Assembly (NCBI GenBank): GCA_035546535.1
Contig: DASZWQ010000208.1
Coordinates: 1-52,199, forward strand
Reading direction: 5' to 3'
Source: Pirellulales bacterium
GTDB taxonomy: Bacteria > Planctomycetota > Planctomycetia > Pirellulales > JACPPG01
DNA length: 52,199 bases
Shown: one piece after another, positions 44,946 through 52,199 of the stretch
Numbering within the stretch: position 1 is the stretch's first letter
Layout of the letters: each line of letters begins with the position of its first letter
Made by a program: the position numbers and the translations under genes
Notes under the pieces: generated by a model
What the model was told of the DNA's origin: nothing
The model's input: the letters and a program-made list of their open reading frames with translations, nothing else
Databases searched by the model: none

Positions 44946-45674
44946 ATGGCCGTTGATACGCCCGCCACGATTGCCGTCATCGGCGCTGGCCCGATCGGGC
45001 TCGAAGCCGCCCTGTACGCGCGAGTTCTCGGTTACGAGGTGCGCATCTTCGAGCAACACGAAATTGTCGGCACTTTGCGGCGTGGAGATCCGGCGCGGCA
45101 GGTGGTGTGGCGCGAAAGCACTTCTCCGCTTGGCATTGCCGCCCTGTCGGCGCAAGATCCGAGATGGCAGCCGCCCGAGCCAGAGGCCGCGATTTCTCCG
45201 GCCGATCTGGCCGAGCGATACTTTTTGCTCCTGGCGCAATCCGATTTGCTCGTCGACAGCCTTTACCTTGGCAGCGCGGTGATCGGCATCGAGCGCGACC
45301 TGTCTCCCGGTGAGGTCGTCGAGGAGGACGAAGTGGCCGGCTTCCGGCTGCGTATCCGCACCGCAAGTAGTGAAACTGAGGAGACAGTTGACGTCGTGAT
45401 CGACGCTTCGGGCCCGGCCGTGACAAGCGAGGCTGACTCGCTCGCATTCGGTGCCTTGCTCGGGACAAAACGGGGGCAATCCACCGCCGGGGACCTGTCT
45501 CCGCAGCGATTGCTGACGGCCGAGGCCGATTACTACGTCCTGGGCGCGAAGTCGGCTCCGGTACAGTCAGAATTCCGCTTCGTCGACGGCCTGGCGCAGG
45601 TCCGCGACCTGTTTACGATCATTGCCGACCGAGCGTCGCTCGATCTCTACGCCCGCACTGCAGCCCTCAGTTAA
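44946..45674 (+). CDS. FAD/NAD(P)-binding-type flavoprotein of unknown role
   Basis: A 242-aa protein. It begins with a Rossmann dinucleotide motif (IAVIGAGPIGLEAALYARVL) ending in an acidic residue after the second strand (RIFEQHEIVG), then a helical part with DLAERYFLLLAQSDLL, and a C-terminal part with VDVVIDASGPAV and ADYYVLGAKS. It is shorter than usual two-domain flavoproteins and lacks a second nucleotide motif. The start ATG 44946 lies 19 bp after thiO, so it is probably co-transcribed. Function unknown; a partner or reductase of ThiO is a guess. Confidence 0.7.
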   Translation: MAVDTPATIAVIGAGPIGLEAALYARVLGYEVRIFEQHEIVGTLRRGDPARQVVWRESTSPLGIAALSAQDPRWQPPEPEAAISPADLAERYFLLLAQSDLLVDSLYLGSAVIGIERDLSPGEVVEEDEVAGFRLRIRTASSETEETVDVVIDASGPAVTSEADSLAFGALLGTKRGQSTAGDLSPQRLLTAEADYYVLGAKSAPVQSEFRFVDGLAQVRDLFTIIADRASLDLYARTAALS

Positions 45675-45678
45675 GGAC

Positions 45679-46722
45679 TCAAGGCGCGACGTCGTCCTCG
45701 CCGATCGGTTCGCGGACGCCGTCCGCGCGAAAGGCACCGGTACGGAGGAATCGTCGCGTATGCTGCTGCACTGTTTTGCTCATCATCATCGACGAGTGCA
45801 AGGCGTCGACCAGAATGAAGTCGCTTGCGCCCACCAGACGGGCCTCGGCGACGCGCACCGTGCCATCGTCGTCCCCGTCGAGCAAAGGATTGAAGCCACT
45901 GTCGTTGCCGCGCCCGCCGGCGATGATGCCGAACTCGCAGGGGGGCGTCGCCAGATGCGGTTCCAGTTCGCTCCACCGGTGCGCCATTTGCTGCGCCGAT
46001 TCTCCCAACGTCGTGTCGAAGATCACGTTCCCTCCCAGCCGGTCGGCCACGCGCGAGCCGTGGTTCGGCGGGCCCAACATCACGAACCGTCCCAGCCGTG
46101 GATCGTGCCGCCCCTGGTGAGCGAGGGCGTGATCGGCCAGATAATGACGCACGACCAGGTTGCCCAAACTGTGCGCGACGAAGTGAATCTCCTTGGCGCC
46201 GTCGAGATTGGCCATGATCGAACGCAAGGCCGCGGCATGATCGGCCACCGAGGCGCGGGTGCTGGGGTAGGCAATGCTGATGACGGTCCAGGTGCTCTCC
46301 TCGGCCAGGGCCTCGACCAGGGGGCCCATCTGCTGGCGGGTCCCGATCAGGCCGTGCAGCACCAGCACGACCGTGCCGCGCACCGGCTCGACGGCGCCGC
46401 GCTCTTTGAGCTTTTCCAAATGGTCGAGGCACGCCTCCTGGCTGCCCCAGGCACGGCGCACATCGTCGGGATCGAGCAGCCGGCAGTGTCCGGTCACGAC
46501 GTGGCGCTGGATGCGCCAACGGCCGCAGCAAACAACGTCTCCCCACAATTGCGTTCCGCCGCGCGTCGGCGCGACGACGTTGGGAGGATCGGCCAGGAAG
46601 TTCGCACGAATGACGGGCCAGCGCATGAAGCCAGCCGGCTCCTCGGCCGGCGCCAGCCCAGCCTGCAATACGAATGCCCCCAGCAGCAGTGCGGAATGGG
46701 TGCACAAACGGCGCATCGACAT
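45679..46722 (-). CDS. Exported alpha/beta-hydrolase (lipase-like)
   Basis: A 347-aa hydrolase with a signal peptide (LCTHSALLLGAFVLQAG, cut near APAEEP). The oxyanion region is VLVLHGLIGTRQ, the nucleophile Ser sits in VAHSLGNLV, an acidic residue in DDDGTVRVAE and the catalytic His in DALHSSMM. Substrate may be a lipid or ester; the family resembles PGAP1/lecithin-acyltransferase-like lipases. Its 3' end converges on the flavoprotein gene with a four-base gap. ATG 46722 is the start. Confidence 0.82.
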   Translation of the reverse strand: MSMRRLCTHSALLLGAFVLQAGLAPAEEPAGFMRWPVIRANFLADPPNVVAPTRGGTQLWGDVVCCGRWRIQRHVVTGHCRLLDPDDVRRAWGSQEACLDHLEKLKERGAVEPVRGTVVLVLHGLIGTRQQMGPLVEALAEESTWTVISIAYPSTRASVADHAAALRSIMANLDGAKEIHFVAHSLGNLVVRHYLADHALAHQGRHDPRLGRFVMLGPPNHGSRVADRLGGNVIFDTTLGESAQQMAHRWSELEPHLATPPCEFGIIAGGRGNDSGFNPLLDGDDDGTVRVAEARLVGASDFILVDALHSSMMMSKTVQQHTRRFLRTGAFRADGVREPIGEDDVAP

Positions 46723-46912
46723 GCCTCGTCAGGACGTTCCAGCCCGCGTCCCGCAACAGAATAGGGGGCGATACGCTAGCAGCCGCGGTGCCCAGCGGCA
46801 AGACCATTCGCGCCCACGCCGCGGCCTGGCTTGCGCACTGAAAAAGTGCGTAAGGAGAGGTGGGAGCGCCGCTAGCAGGCCGAAAGCACATGCGCTACAG
46901 CCCGCGGACACT

Positions 46913-47773
46913 TCACCCCGCGGACAAGGGCACCGACGTCGCACCCTTGGCCGCCTGCGCAAGGGCGTCGGCTTCGGGCCCCAGGACACACAGTCGGCGG
47001 ATCGCCGTGGCGCGACCGGTCGCTTCGTCGACGTCGACGATCGTACCACACAGGCGCGGATCGCCGGTGGCTACCTCGAAATGGCTGGGCAAGAACGTCC
47101 GCGTAGTCTCCAGAACCCGGTCGATGCGCCGCCCCAGAATACTTTCGTAGGGGCCGGTCATGCCCACGTCGCATTGAAACGCCGTGCCGCCAGGCAGAAT
47201 CTGCTCGTCGGCCGTGGCCACGTGCGTGTGCGTTCCCAACACGGCGGATACGCGCCCGTCCAGGTACCGTCCGAGCAACTGCTTGTCGCTGGTGGCCTCG
47301 GCGTGACAATCGAGCACGATCACTTTTACATCGGCCGGCATATTCGAGAGCACCCGGTCGGAGGCGGCAAAAGGACAATCTACCGGCCGCATGAACACGC
47401 GCCCCAGCACGCTGAATACGCCCACGGGAACCCCGTTGCGCGCTTTGACGACGGCCAGTTCGTGCCCCGAGGCCTCGGCCGGGAAGTTCGCCGGCTTGAC
47501 GATGTTCGTCTCCTGCTCCATAAGCGGCGCGATCTCTTGCCGCCGGTAGATGTGATCACCCAGCGTGATGCAATCGACGCCCGCGCGCAACAGCTCGCGG
47601 TAAATTGCCGGCGTGATGCCGGATCCGCCCGCCGCGTTTTCGCCGTTGGCGATCACCAGGTCCAGCTTTTCGCGCGCGATCAAGCCCGGCAGAGCTTGCA
47701 CGATGATGTGCCGCCCTGGCTTACCGACCACGTCGCCGATCAACAAGATACGCAACCGTTTCTCCTCACGCAC
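46913..47773 (-). CDS. TIGR00282-family metallophosphoesterase (YmdB-like)
   Basis: A 286-aa phosphodiesterase. Motifs in order: LIGDVVGKPGR, ANGENAAGGSG, TLGDH, VLDCHAEATSDK and LGTHTHVATAD. They bind two metals. B. subtilis YmdB cleaves cyclic nucleotides and affects biofilm genes. At the third motif, family members usually have GNH but this one reads GDH, a change at a metal ligand. Encoded 49 bp downstream of rny on the same strand, the same arrangement as in Firmicutes. ATG 47773 overlaps nothing. Confidence 0.88.
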   Translation of the reverse strand: MREEKRLRILLIGDVVGKPGRHIIVQALPGLIAREKLDLVIANGENAAGGSGITPAIYRELLRAGVDCITLGDHIYRRQEIAPLMEQETNIVKPANFPAEASGHELAVVKARNGVPVGVFSVLGRVFMRPVDCPFAASDRVLSNMPADVKVIVLDCHAEATSDKQLLGRYLDGRVSAVLGTHTHVATADEQILPGGTAFQCDVGMTGPYESILGRRIDRVLETTRTFLPSHFEVATGDPRLCGTIVDVDEATGRATAIRRLCVLGPEADALAQAAKGATSVPLSAG

Positions 47774-47822
47774 TCTTAAGGCATGGCCGATGGAAGGTTA
47801 GATGGAACTCAATCGCTGGGCT

Positions 47823-49379
47823 TTAGCGGGCAATCTCCGTGAAGCGCGATTCACGCAGCACCGTCACCTTGATTTCGCCCGGGTAGGTCAACTGCTCTTC
47901 GAACGCCTTGGCGATGTCGTGGCAAATCTTGGCGGCCGACGCGTCGGTCGTGTCCTTGGCACTGGCCAGCACGCGCAGCTCGCGCCCGGCCTGGATCGCA
48001 AACGCATGATCGACGCCGGGGAAGCCGCAGGCGATCGTTTCCAACTCTTCCATCCGCTTGATGTAACGTTCCAAGCTCTCGCGACGCGCGCCAGGACGCG
48101 AGGCACTGCAGGCGTCGGCCGCGGCCACGAGCACGGTGTAAGGATTATCGATCCGCAAGTCGTCGTGGTGCCCCAGCGCCGCGTGGACCACCTCGGGGCG
48201 TTCATTATGCCGTTTGAGAATATCCGCGCCGATCTTCGGATGCCCGCCTTCGGCTTCGTGGTCGGCCGCCTTGCCGATATCGTGCAACAGGCCGCAGCGC
48301 CGTGCCAACTTGCCGTCGAGGCCGATCTCTTCGGCCATCATGCCGGTGAGGAACGCCACCTCGATCGAGTGTCGCAGCACGTTCTGACTGTAGCTGGTGC
48401 GGAAGCGCAGGCGGCCTAAGAGGTGGATGATCTTGGGATGCAGCCCAGGCACGTCGGCTTCTTGCGCCGCTTCCTCGCCGAGCTGTTGCAGGTGCTTCTC
48501 GAGCTCGGTCTGCGTTTCGGCAACGATCTCCTCGATCCGCGTGGGATGGATGCGGCCATCGGCAATCAGTTTGCTGAGCGAGATACGAGCGACTTCGCGG
48601 CGCACCATGTCGAAACCACTGACGATGACCACGCCCGGCGTGTCGTCGATGATGACGTCGACGCCGGTCGCTTTCTCGAAGGCGCGGATGTTGCGGCCTT
48701 CGCGGCCAATGATCCGCCCTTTCATGTCGTCGTTGGGGATGTCGACGGTGCTGGTCGTGGTCTCGGCCGTGTGGGCGGCGGCGTAGCGCTGCAAAGCCGT
48801 GATCATGATGTCGCGCGACTTCTCCTCGCAGACCTCGGCCATGTGCCGCTCGTGCTTCATGATCAGGGCGCCCGACTCGTGCTGCAGCTCGGCATCGAGC
48901 TGCTCGAGCAGCCGGCGGGTGGCTTCGTCCTTGGACAGGCCGCTGACCTGGTGCAGGGTTTGCCGCTGCAGATCGAGCAGCTTGCCCAGCTCGTCGTTGC
49001 GGCGGTTGGTTTCCTCGATCCGTTCAGCCAGCTTGCGCTGGTTCCCCTCGACCATTTTTTCCTGCTTGCGGAGCTGGTCGCCCTGCTGTTCGAGCGCGTC
49101 TTGCCGCTTGTCCAGCATGCGATCGCGCTCGTGCAATTCCTGGCGAATGACACCCAGCTCTTTTTCCCCCTCGGCCTTGACCTGAATGGCCAGCTCTTTG
49201 GCGGCCAGCTCAGCTTCTTTGCGCCGTGTTTCGATGTCGCGCTCGGCCCGCTCGATGATTTCGCGGGCCCTCTTTTCGGCATCCGTCTGCCGCAAATAAT
49301 CCAACATCTTGATCAAAACGAACGTCATGACGGCCGCCACGGCAGCGGTCACGAGCACGGTGACAACATTCGATTCCAC
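47823..49379 (-). CDS. rny: Ribonuclease Y
   Basis: A 518-aa membrane-anchored endoribonuclease that starts bulk mRNA decay. One N-terminal membrane helix ([20 protein letters not shown], about 5-28), then a long coiled coil rich in Glu/Lys/Arg/Gln (about 30-205), a KH domain ([17 protein letters not shown]), and an HD domain with [21 protein letters not shown] and GHHDD. Intact and full-length. With ymdB it forms an rny-ymdB unit, and no RNase E is visible here. Confidence 0.96.
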   Translation of the reverse strand: MESNVVTVLVTAAVAAVMTFVLIKMLDYLRQTDAEKRAREIIERAERDIETRRKEAELAAKELAIQVKAEGEKELGVIRQELHERDRMLDKRQDALEQQGDQLRKQEKMVEGNQRKLAERIEETNRRNDELGKLLDLQRQTLHQVSGLSKDEATRRLLEQLDAELQHESGALIMKHERHMAEVCEEKSRDIMITALQRYAAAHTAETTTSTVDIPNDDMKGRIIGREGRNIRAFEKATGVDVIIDDTPGVVIVSGFDMVRREVARISLSKLIADGRIHPTRIEEIVAETQTELEKHLQQLGEEAAQEADVPGLHPKIIHLLGRLRFRTSYSQNVLRHSIEVAFLTGMMAEEIGLDGKLARRCGLLHDIGKAADHEAEGGHPKIGADILKRHNERPEVVHAALGHHDDLRIDNPYTVLVAAADACSASRPGARRESLERYIKRMEELETIACGFPGVDHAFAIQAGRELRVLASAKDTTDASAAKICHDIAKAFEEQLTYPGEIKVTVLRESRFTEIAR

Positions 49380-50299
49380 GGTTCACCCCCGAAAATATCA
49401 ACGCCGCGCGCTAGCTAGTGATCCGCCTGCGCAGCGATTGGCCTAAAACACGGAATGCCCGCAGAAGGCGGACAGGCCAAGGGAGAAGTTGGACGCGGCG
49501 GAGCAGAAAAGCCTGGCCGCCGGCCAAGTGAGCCAAACCAAAAACAACCTGATTGATGCCGTAGCGCTGCGCGAAGCCGAGCGTTATCCGCTTTGGGTCG
49601 GGGAATCGTCCGAACGGCGCGCGCGAGGATGCACGCGCGGCGGCCTTAGAGGCCAGGAGAACTCGACCTCACCCCGCCAAACCACGGGGGTGACTCCGTA
49701 CAACGGAAGCAGCGTCATCCAGTCGTTACGCGGAAGCTCAAGCCCAAGGCACGGACTGGGTTCAGAATTATGAGGGTTCTGACGCGGTACGCGTGCTAAT
49801 TCGACTTGAGGGGCCTTCTTGCCTTCTCCGCTGGGAAGTAGTCCCAGCAGTTGTTGCAAGATAATGATCAAGAGGTGCATCGTAGGGGCCGACTCCCGCA
49901 AGCGACTGGTTCTTCCCACATCAGGCAGATCCAGTTGCAAACTCGCTATAACTTCCCTTGGCTGACGCCCATTCCTGCTGAGCCGCCGCGGTACAAACTC
50001 GCCGTATTCAAAGACTGCAACGGTGACGTTTGCGCCCTCAAGCAGGACCGGCAGTCCCCGCCGGGCAGGGACCACTGTGCCGTAACACGAACAGCCACGA
50101 GTGTGCGAGCCAGTCGCAACTCGCTACCGGACCTGGAACTGGCAAACTAACGTCATCCTAACAGAGTCTCCCGAACCTGCAACCATTTTAGGGTTTACCG
50201 CTGGCATATGCGGTTGGCAAGGACCATCTTGTGGCTGGTGGTCCGCTCGCAAAACAATCAACAAAAGCCGCCGGAAAAACATTGTCCCGCAGAGATGCC
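49380..50299. other. 0.9-kb gene-free stretch with hairpins
   Basis: This is the longest interval without a gene. On the plus strand three compact hairpins lie near 49615-49690: one built on CGCGCG arms, one GGCCTTAGAGGCC and one CACCCCG/CGGGGGTG. Base composition is lower in G+C than in its flanks from about 49700 on. Short frames on both strands are open, none with clear protein signs. A phrase reading ESPEPATILGFTAGICGW, then basic residues, at about 50160-50270 (plus) recalls a PEP-CTERM tail but has no gene body upstream. No tmRNA, RNase P or SRP RNA could be recognised. Confidence 0.4.
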
Positions 50300-51328
50300 G
50301 TGACCCCAACTTTCGAAGCCCAACTGGCCGCCGCCTGGCCCCCGGACCGCTGGCAGGATGTTACCGTGCTCGTGGCGGTCTCGGGCGGACCCGACAGCAC
50401 GGCGCTGCTTTGCGCGCTGGCGGCCTTGAAACCGCCGGGCCCCGGTCGACTGATTGCCGCCCATTTCAATCATCGCCTGCGCGGCGAGCAAGCCGATGGC
50501 GACGAGCGGTTCGTCGTCGAATTGTCCGGCGCGCTGGGAGTCGCCTGCCGCGTGGGTCGGCCAGCGGTCGCTGACGGGCTGGATACCGGGGCTGGCGCCG
50601 ACCGCGCCGACGCCTGCCGATCGAGCGAGGAAACGTCGCGCGCGGCACGCTACGATTTTCTAACGCGAACCGCAAAAGAGCTTGGCGCTCGCTACGTCGT
50701 CACCGCGCACACGGCTGATGACCAGGCCGAAACCGTCTTGCACCGCATCCTCCGCGGTACCGGAGTGGCAGGCATGGCCGGGATGGCCGAGGCGCGCGAG
50801 CTGGCGCCAGGCATTGCTTTGGTGCGCCCGCTTTTGGGTATCAACCGGGCGACAGTACTCGATTACCTGACCGAGATGGGGCAGTCGTTTTGTCACGACA
50901 GCTCGAATGCCTCGCTCGATTACACGCGCAATCGCCTGCGGAATGACCTGCTGCCGAAGCTGGCTGCCGAATACAACCCGCGCGTCGTCGAGTCGCTGCT
51001 GCGACTGGCCCAGTTGGCGCGCGAAGCGCAACGGATCATCGAGGTCGACGCCGCGGCGCTTGCCACACGTGCGATCGTGTCGGCCGGACACGCGCAAATC
51101 GTCATCGACACCGCCCCCCTGGCCGAAGCCACGCCCTACCTGGTGCGCGAAATGCTGATGGCGATTTGGCGCGAACAAAACTGGCCGCTGCAGGCGATGG
51201 GCTTCGACGAGTGGGACGCACTCGCTGCACTGGCGATCGAGCCGCTGGAAGCCCAGCGGAAGCGAGATTTTCCCGGGTCGATCACCGCCGAGCGAAAGGG
51301 TGAGAAGCTGGTTTTGAATAAGTGCTGA
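50300..51328 (+). CDS. tilS: tRNA(Ile)-lysidine synthase TilS
   Basis: A 342-aa N-type ATP pyrophosphatase that converts C34 of the tRNA-Ile CAU anticodon to lysidine, so that it reads AUA. The PP-loop is VAVSGGPDSTALL; HFNHRLRGEQA, TAHTADDQAETVLHRILRGTGVAGMAGM and NRLRNDLLPKL are typical. GTG 50300 (VTPTFEAQLAA) is chosen; the frame runs upstream to about 50231 and that start cannot be excluded. Intact and full-length; the C-terminal portion is short compared with E. coli TilS. Confidence 0.92.
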   Translation: MTPTFEAQLAAAWPPDRWQDVTVLVAVSGGPDSTALLCALAALKPPGPGRLIAAHFNHRLRGEQADGDERFVVELSGALGVACRVGRPAVADGLDTGAGADRADACRSSEETSRAARYDFLTRTAKELGARYVVTAHTADDQAETVLHRILRGTGVAGMAGMAEARELAPGIALVRPLLGINRATVLDYLTEMGQSFCHDSSNASLDYTRNRLRNDLLPKLAAEYNPRVVESLLRLAQLAREAQRIIEVDAAALATRAIVSAGHAQIVIDTAPLAEATPYLVREMLMAIWREQNWPLQAMGFDEWDALAALAIEPLEAQRKRDFPGSITAERKGEKLVLNKC

Positions 51329-51396
51329 GCGCGAAGTGATGAGTGATGAACGTCGAAGATGACAGCTCAGCACTCATCGTTCATCACTTCGCACTT
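51318..51396. repeat. Nested inverted repeat downstream of tilS
   Basis: AGTGCTGAGC (at the tilS stop) pairs with GCTCAGCACT (51365-51374), and GCGAAGTGATGA pairs with TCATCACTTCGC near 51382-51393. The left arm carries an extra GTGATGA unit, so the pairing is imperfect. No T-run follows. It may mark the ends of tilS and of the convergent gene 51401-51682. Confidence 0.45.
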
Positions 51397-51400
51397 TGCC

Positions 51401-51682
51401 TCATCCTTGATTCGGCAGGTCGCCCACGAAGCCGGCACTGGCCAGCGTCTTCGCCTTCACCACGTCGACCAGCTTGATGGCCACGATTTGCGTGTAGGAC
51501 AGGATCACCTTGCGAGCACCGATCGTGTCGGGCGTGCGCCGCTCGATCAGCAAGAGCGCATCAGTGGTCATGAAGCCGTCGAACGGCACCTGCTCGCCGA
51601 ACGCCGTCACCAGCACGCCGCGCCGCGGCAGTTCCTTGGGCCAGGCCAGAAAGTAATCACGCCACGCGGCACCGGCATCCAT
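51401..51682 (-). CDS. Small hypothetical protein
   Basis: A 93-aa soluble protein I cannot assign. It has alternating strands typical of a small beta-rich fold: GVLVTAFGEQVPFDGFMT, ALLLIERRTP, KVILSYTQIVAIKLVDVV. No signal peptide or membrane helix. ATG 51682 is well supported by AAGGAG (51692-51697) nine bases upstream. A REP palindrome (51700-51720) lies just before the ribosome-binding site. The gene converges on tilS. Confidence 0.65.
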   Translation of the reverse strand: MDAGAAWRDYFLAWPKELPRRGVLVTAFGEQVPFDGFMTTDALLLIERRTPDTIGARKVILSYTQIVAIKLVDVVKAKTLASAGFVGDLPNQG

Positions 51683-51699
51683 ACCGAAAGACTCCTTAA

Positions 51700-51720
51700 G
51701 TAGGGTGCCCTGCGGGCACC
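51700..51720 (+). repeat. REP element 1 (GTAG head plus palindrome)
   Basis: GTAG (51700-51703) is followed at once by GGTGCCC-TGC-GGGCACC (51704-51720), a perfect 7-bp stem with a three-base loop. A 5' GTAG next to an imperfect palindrome is the hallmark of REP sequences recognised by RAYT transposases. It faces element 2, which flanks the RAYT gene. Confidence 0.7.
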
Positions 51721-51786
51721 AGAATTATGACGACGGCAGCGCAAGAAAGCACATTTGGCAGGATTTGCACGAATGCGATAGGGCAT

Positions 51787-51807
51787 GGTGCCCACAGGGC
51801 CCCCTAC
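51787..51807 (-). repeat. REP element 2, overlapping the RAYT stop codon
   Basis: On the minus strand GTAG (51807-51804) is followed by GGGGCCC-TGT-GGGCACC (51803-51787), the same design as element 1 with two base differences. The TAG stop codon of the transposase gene is inside this GTAG. The two REPs are in opposite orientation, 66 bp apart, as in a bipartite REP pair. Confidence 0.7.
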
Positions 51808-52199
51808 TCTCCTACAACGCCACTCAAATCGTCTGACTTCAGCGTCTGCGGGAACAAGGCGCACCATTCTTGACCATAGACTCCCAATCGCACCCAACGG
51901 TGAAACGAAGAATACTGCCAGTCCTTTGGCGAACGGACCAACCCATGTTTGACCGGATTGAAATGAATATAGTCGAGCAGCCTGGCGAAGTCTTCCTCAT
52001 CGCGCACGGCATGCTCCCAAAAGCGTCGTTGCCAAACGCCGTGTCCACCGCGATTACGACGAGATGCCGTAATCGGCATCTCGTCGCCACCCTGCGCTAG
52101 CCAAGACTTCGTGAACTCCTTTTTGATCCAGCCCAGGCGCCGCGAATACGACGCATCGGATGCCGGCAGGGTCCAGAGCGTATGGAAATGGTCGGGCAA
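51804..52199 (-). CDS. REP-associated tyrosine transposase (RAYT), 5' end outside the window
   Basis: 131 residues of the C-terminal part of a RAYT of the IS200/IS605-related Y1 family. The visible start MPDHFHTLWTLP holds the H-x-H metal motif; the catalytic Tyr should be in LLDYIHFNPVKHGLV, and SSFHRWV follows. These enzymes nick single-stranded REP DNA next to GTAG. The N-terminus, including the first ~40 residues, lies beyond position 52199. Stop TAG 51804-51806 is shared with REP element 2. Whether the enzyme is active is not known. Confidence 0.88.
   Translation of the reverse strand: MPDHFHTLWTLPASDASYSRRLGWIKKEFTKSWLAQGGDEMPITASRRNRGGHGVWQRRFWEHAVRDEEDFARLLDYIHFNPVKHGLVRSPKDWQYSSFHRWVRLGVYGQEWCALFPQTLKSDDLSGVVGE

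Noticed and set aside
49600..49760. Possible tmRNA or SRP RNA (GGGGGTGACTCCG, CGGAAGCAGC)
   Set aside because: The words are only partly like the conserved cores; no tag reading frame, CCA end or SRP loop could be built.
49584..50075. 163-codon minus-strand frame between rny and tilS
   Set aside because: First half looks mildly protein-like, but there is no ribosome-binding site, no family motif, and the second half is Pro/Arg-rich; not enough to call a gene.

Overview
The window looks like chromosomal DNA of a GC-rich planctomycete, most likely of the Pirellulales. Pointers to this are the gene content (RNase Y next to a YmdB-type phosphoesterase, LPS core genes, a di-heme planctomycete-type cytochrome, HEAT-repeat and Tat-exported proteins of unknown role), the many unpaired hypothetical genes, and short GC-rich palindromic intergenic repeats. 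No rRNA, tRNA, CRISPR array or prophage was seen. The only mobile-type gene is a REP-associated (RAYT-like) transposase cut by the right edge. The lineage is inferred from gene content only.

Left part (1-11.7 kb): a VOC protein, two small hypothetical genes, an isocitrate dehydrogenase, then an envelope block: lpxK, a fused heptosyltransferase/LPS-kinase gene, and a WaaG-like glycosyltransferase overlapping it by four bases. A BON-domain gene, a secreted protein and an MMPL/RND transporter follow.

11.7-17.2 kb: a phosphonate-catabolism island. A PbfA-like lyase, a GlpT-like (OPA) transporter, phosphonoacetaldehyde hydrolase (phnX) and 2-aminoethylphosphonate transaminase (phnW) together predict use of 2-aminoethylphosphonate and its 1-hydroxy derivative as P, N and C sources. 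A tiny membrane zinc-ribbon gene sits inside it.

17.2-34.7 kb: housekeeping and signalling genes: murD, a cupin, ligA, an MFS efflux pump, an exported peroxiredoxin with a clear terminator, a Tat-exported orphan, a GNAT acetyltransferase, a sigma-54 two-component pair, a membrane-anchored tyrosine phosphatase, a trans-sulfuration PLP enzyme with a structured leader that contains an intrinsic terminator, a HEAT-repeat protein and a YhaM-like HD nuclease.

34.7-52.2 kb: a small basic DNA-binding-type protein with a near-perfect terminator, an acyl-CoA dehydrogenase, a LolA-like lipoprotein pair, an SDR, a di-heme cytochrome beside a putative metallopeptidase, a glutaredoxin-thiO-flavoprotein run, a lipase-like hydrolase, ymdB-rny, a 0.9-kb gene-free stretch, tilS, and finally the RAYT gene with two facing REP palindromes.

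Nothing here is clearly a wholly new system. The best leads are the phosphonate island with its unusual transporter, the leader RNA of the trans-sulfuration gene, the WaaF-WaaP fusion, and the RAYT/REP pair in which the REP head overlaps the transposase stop codon.
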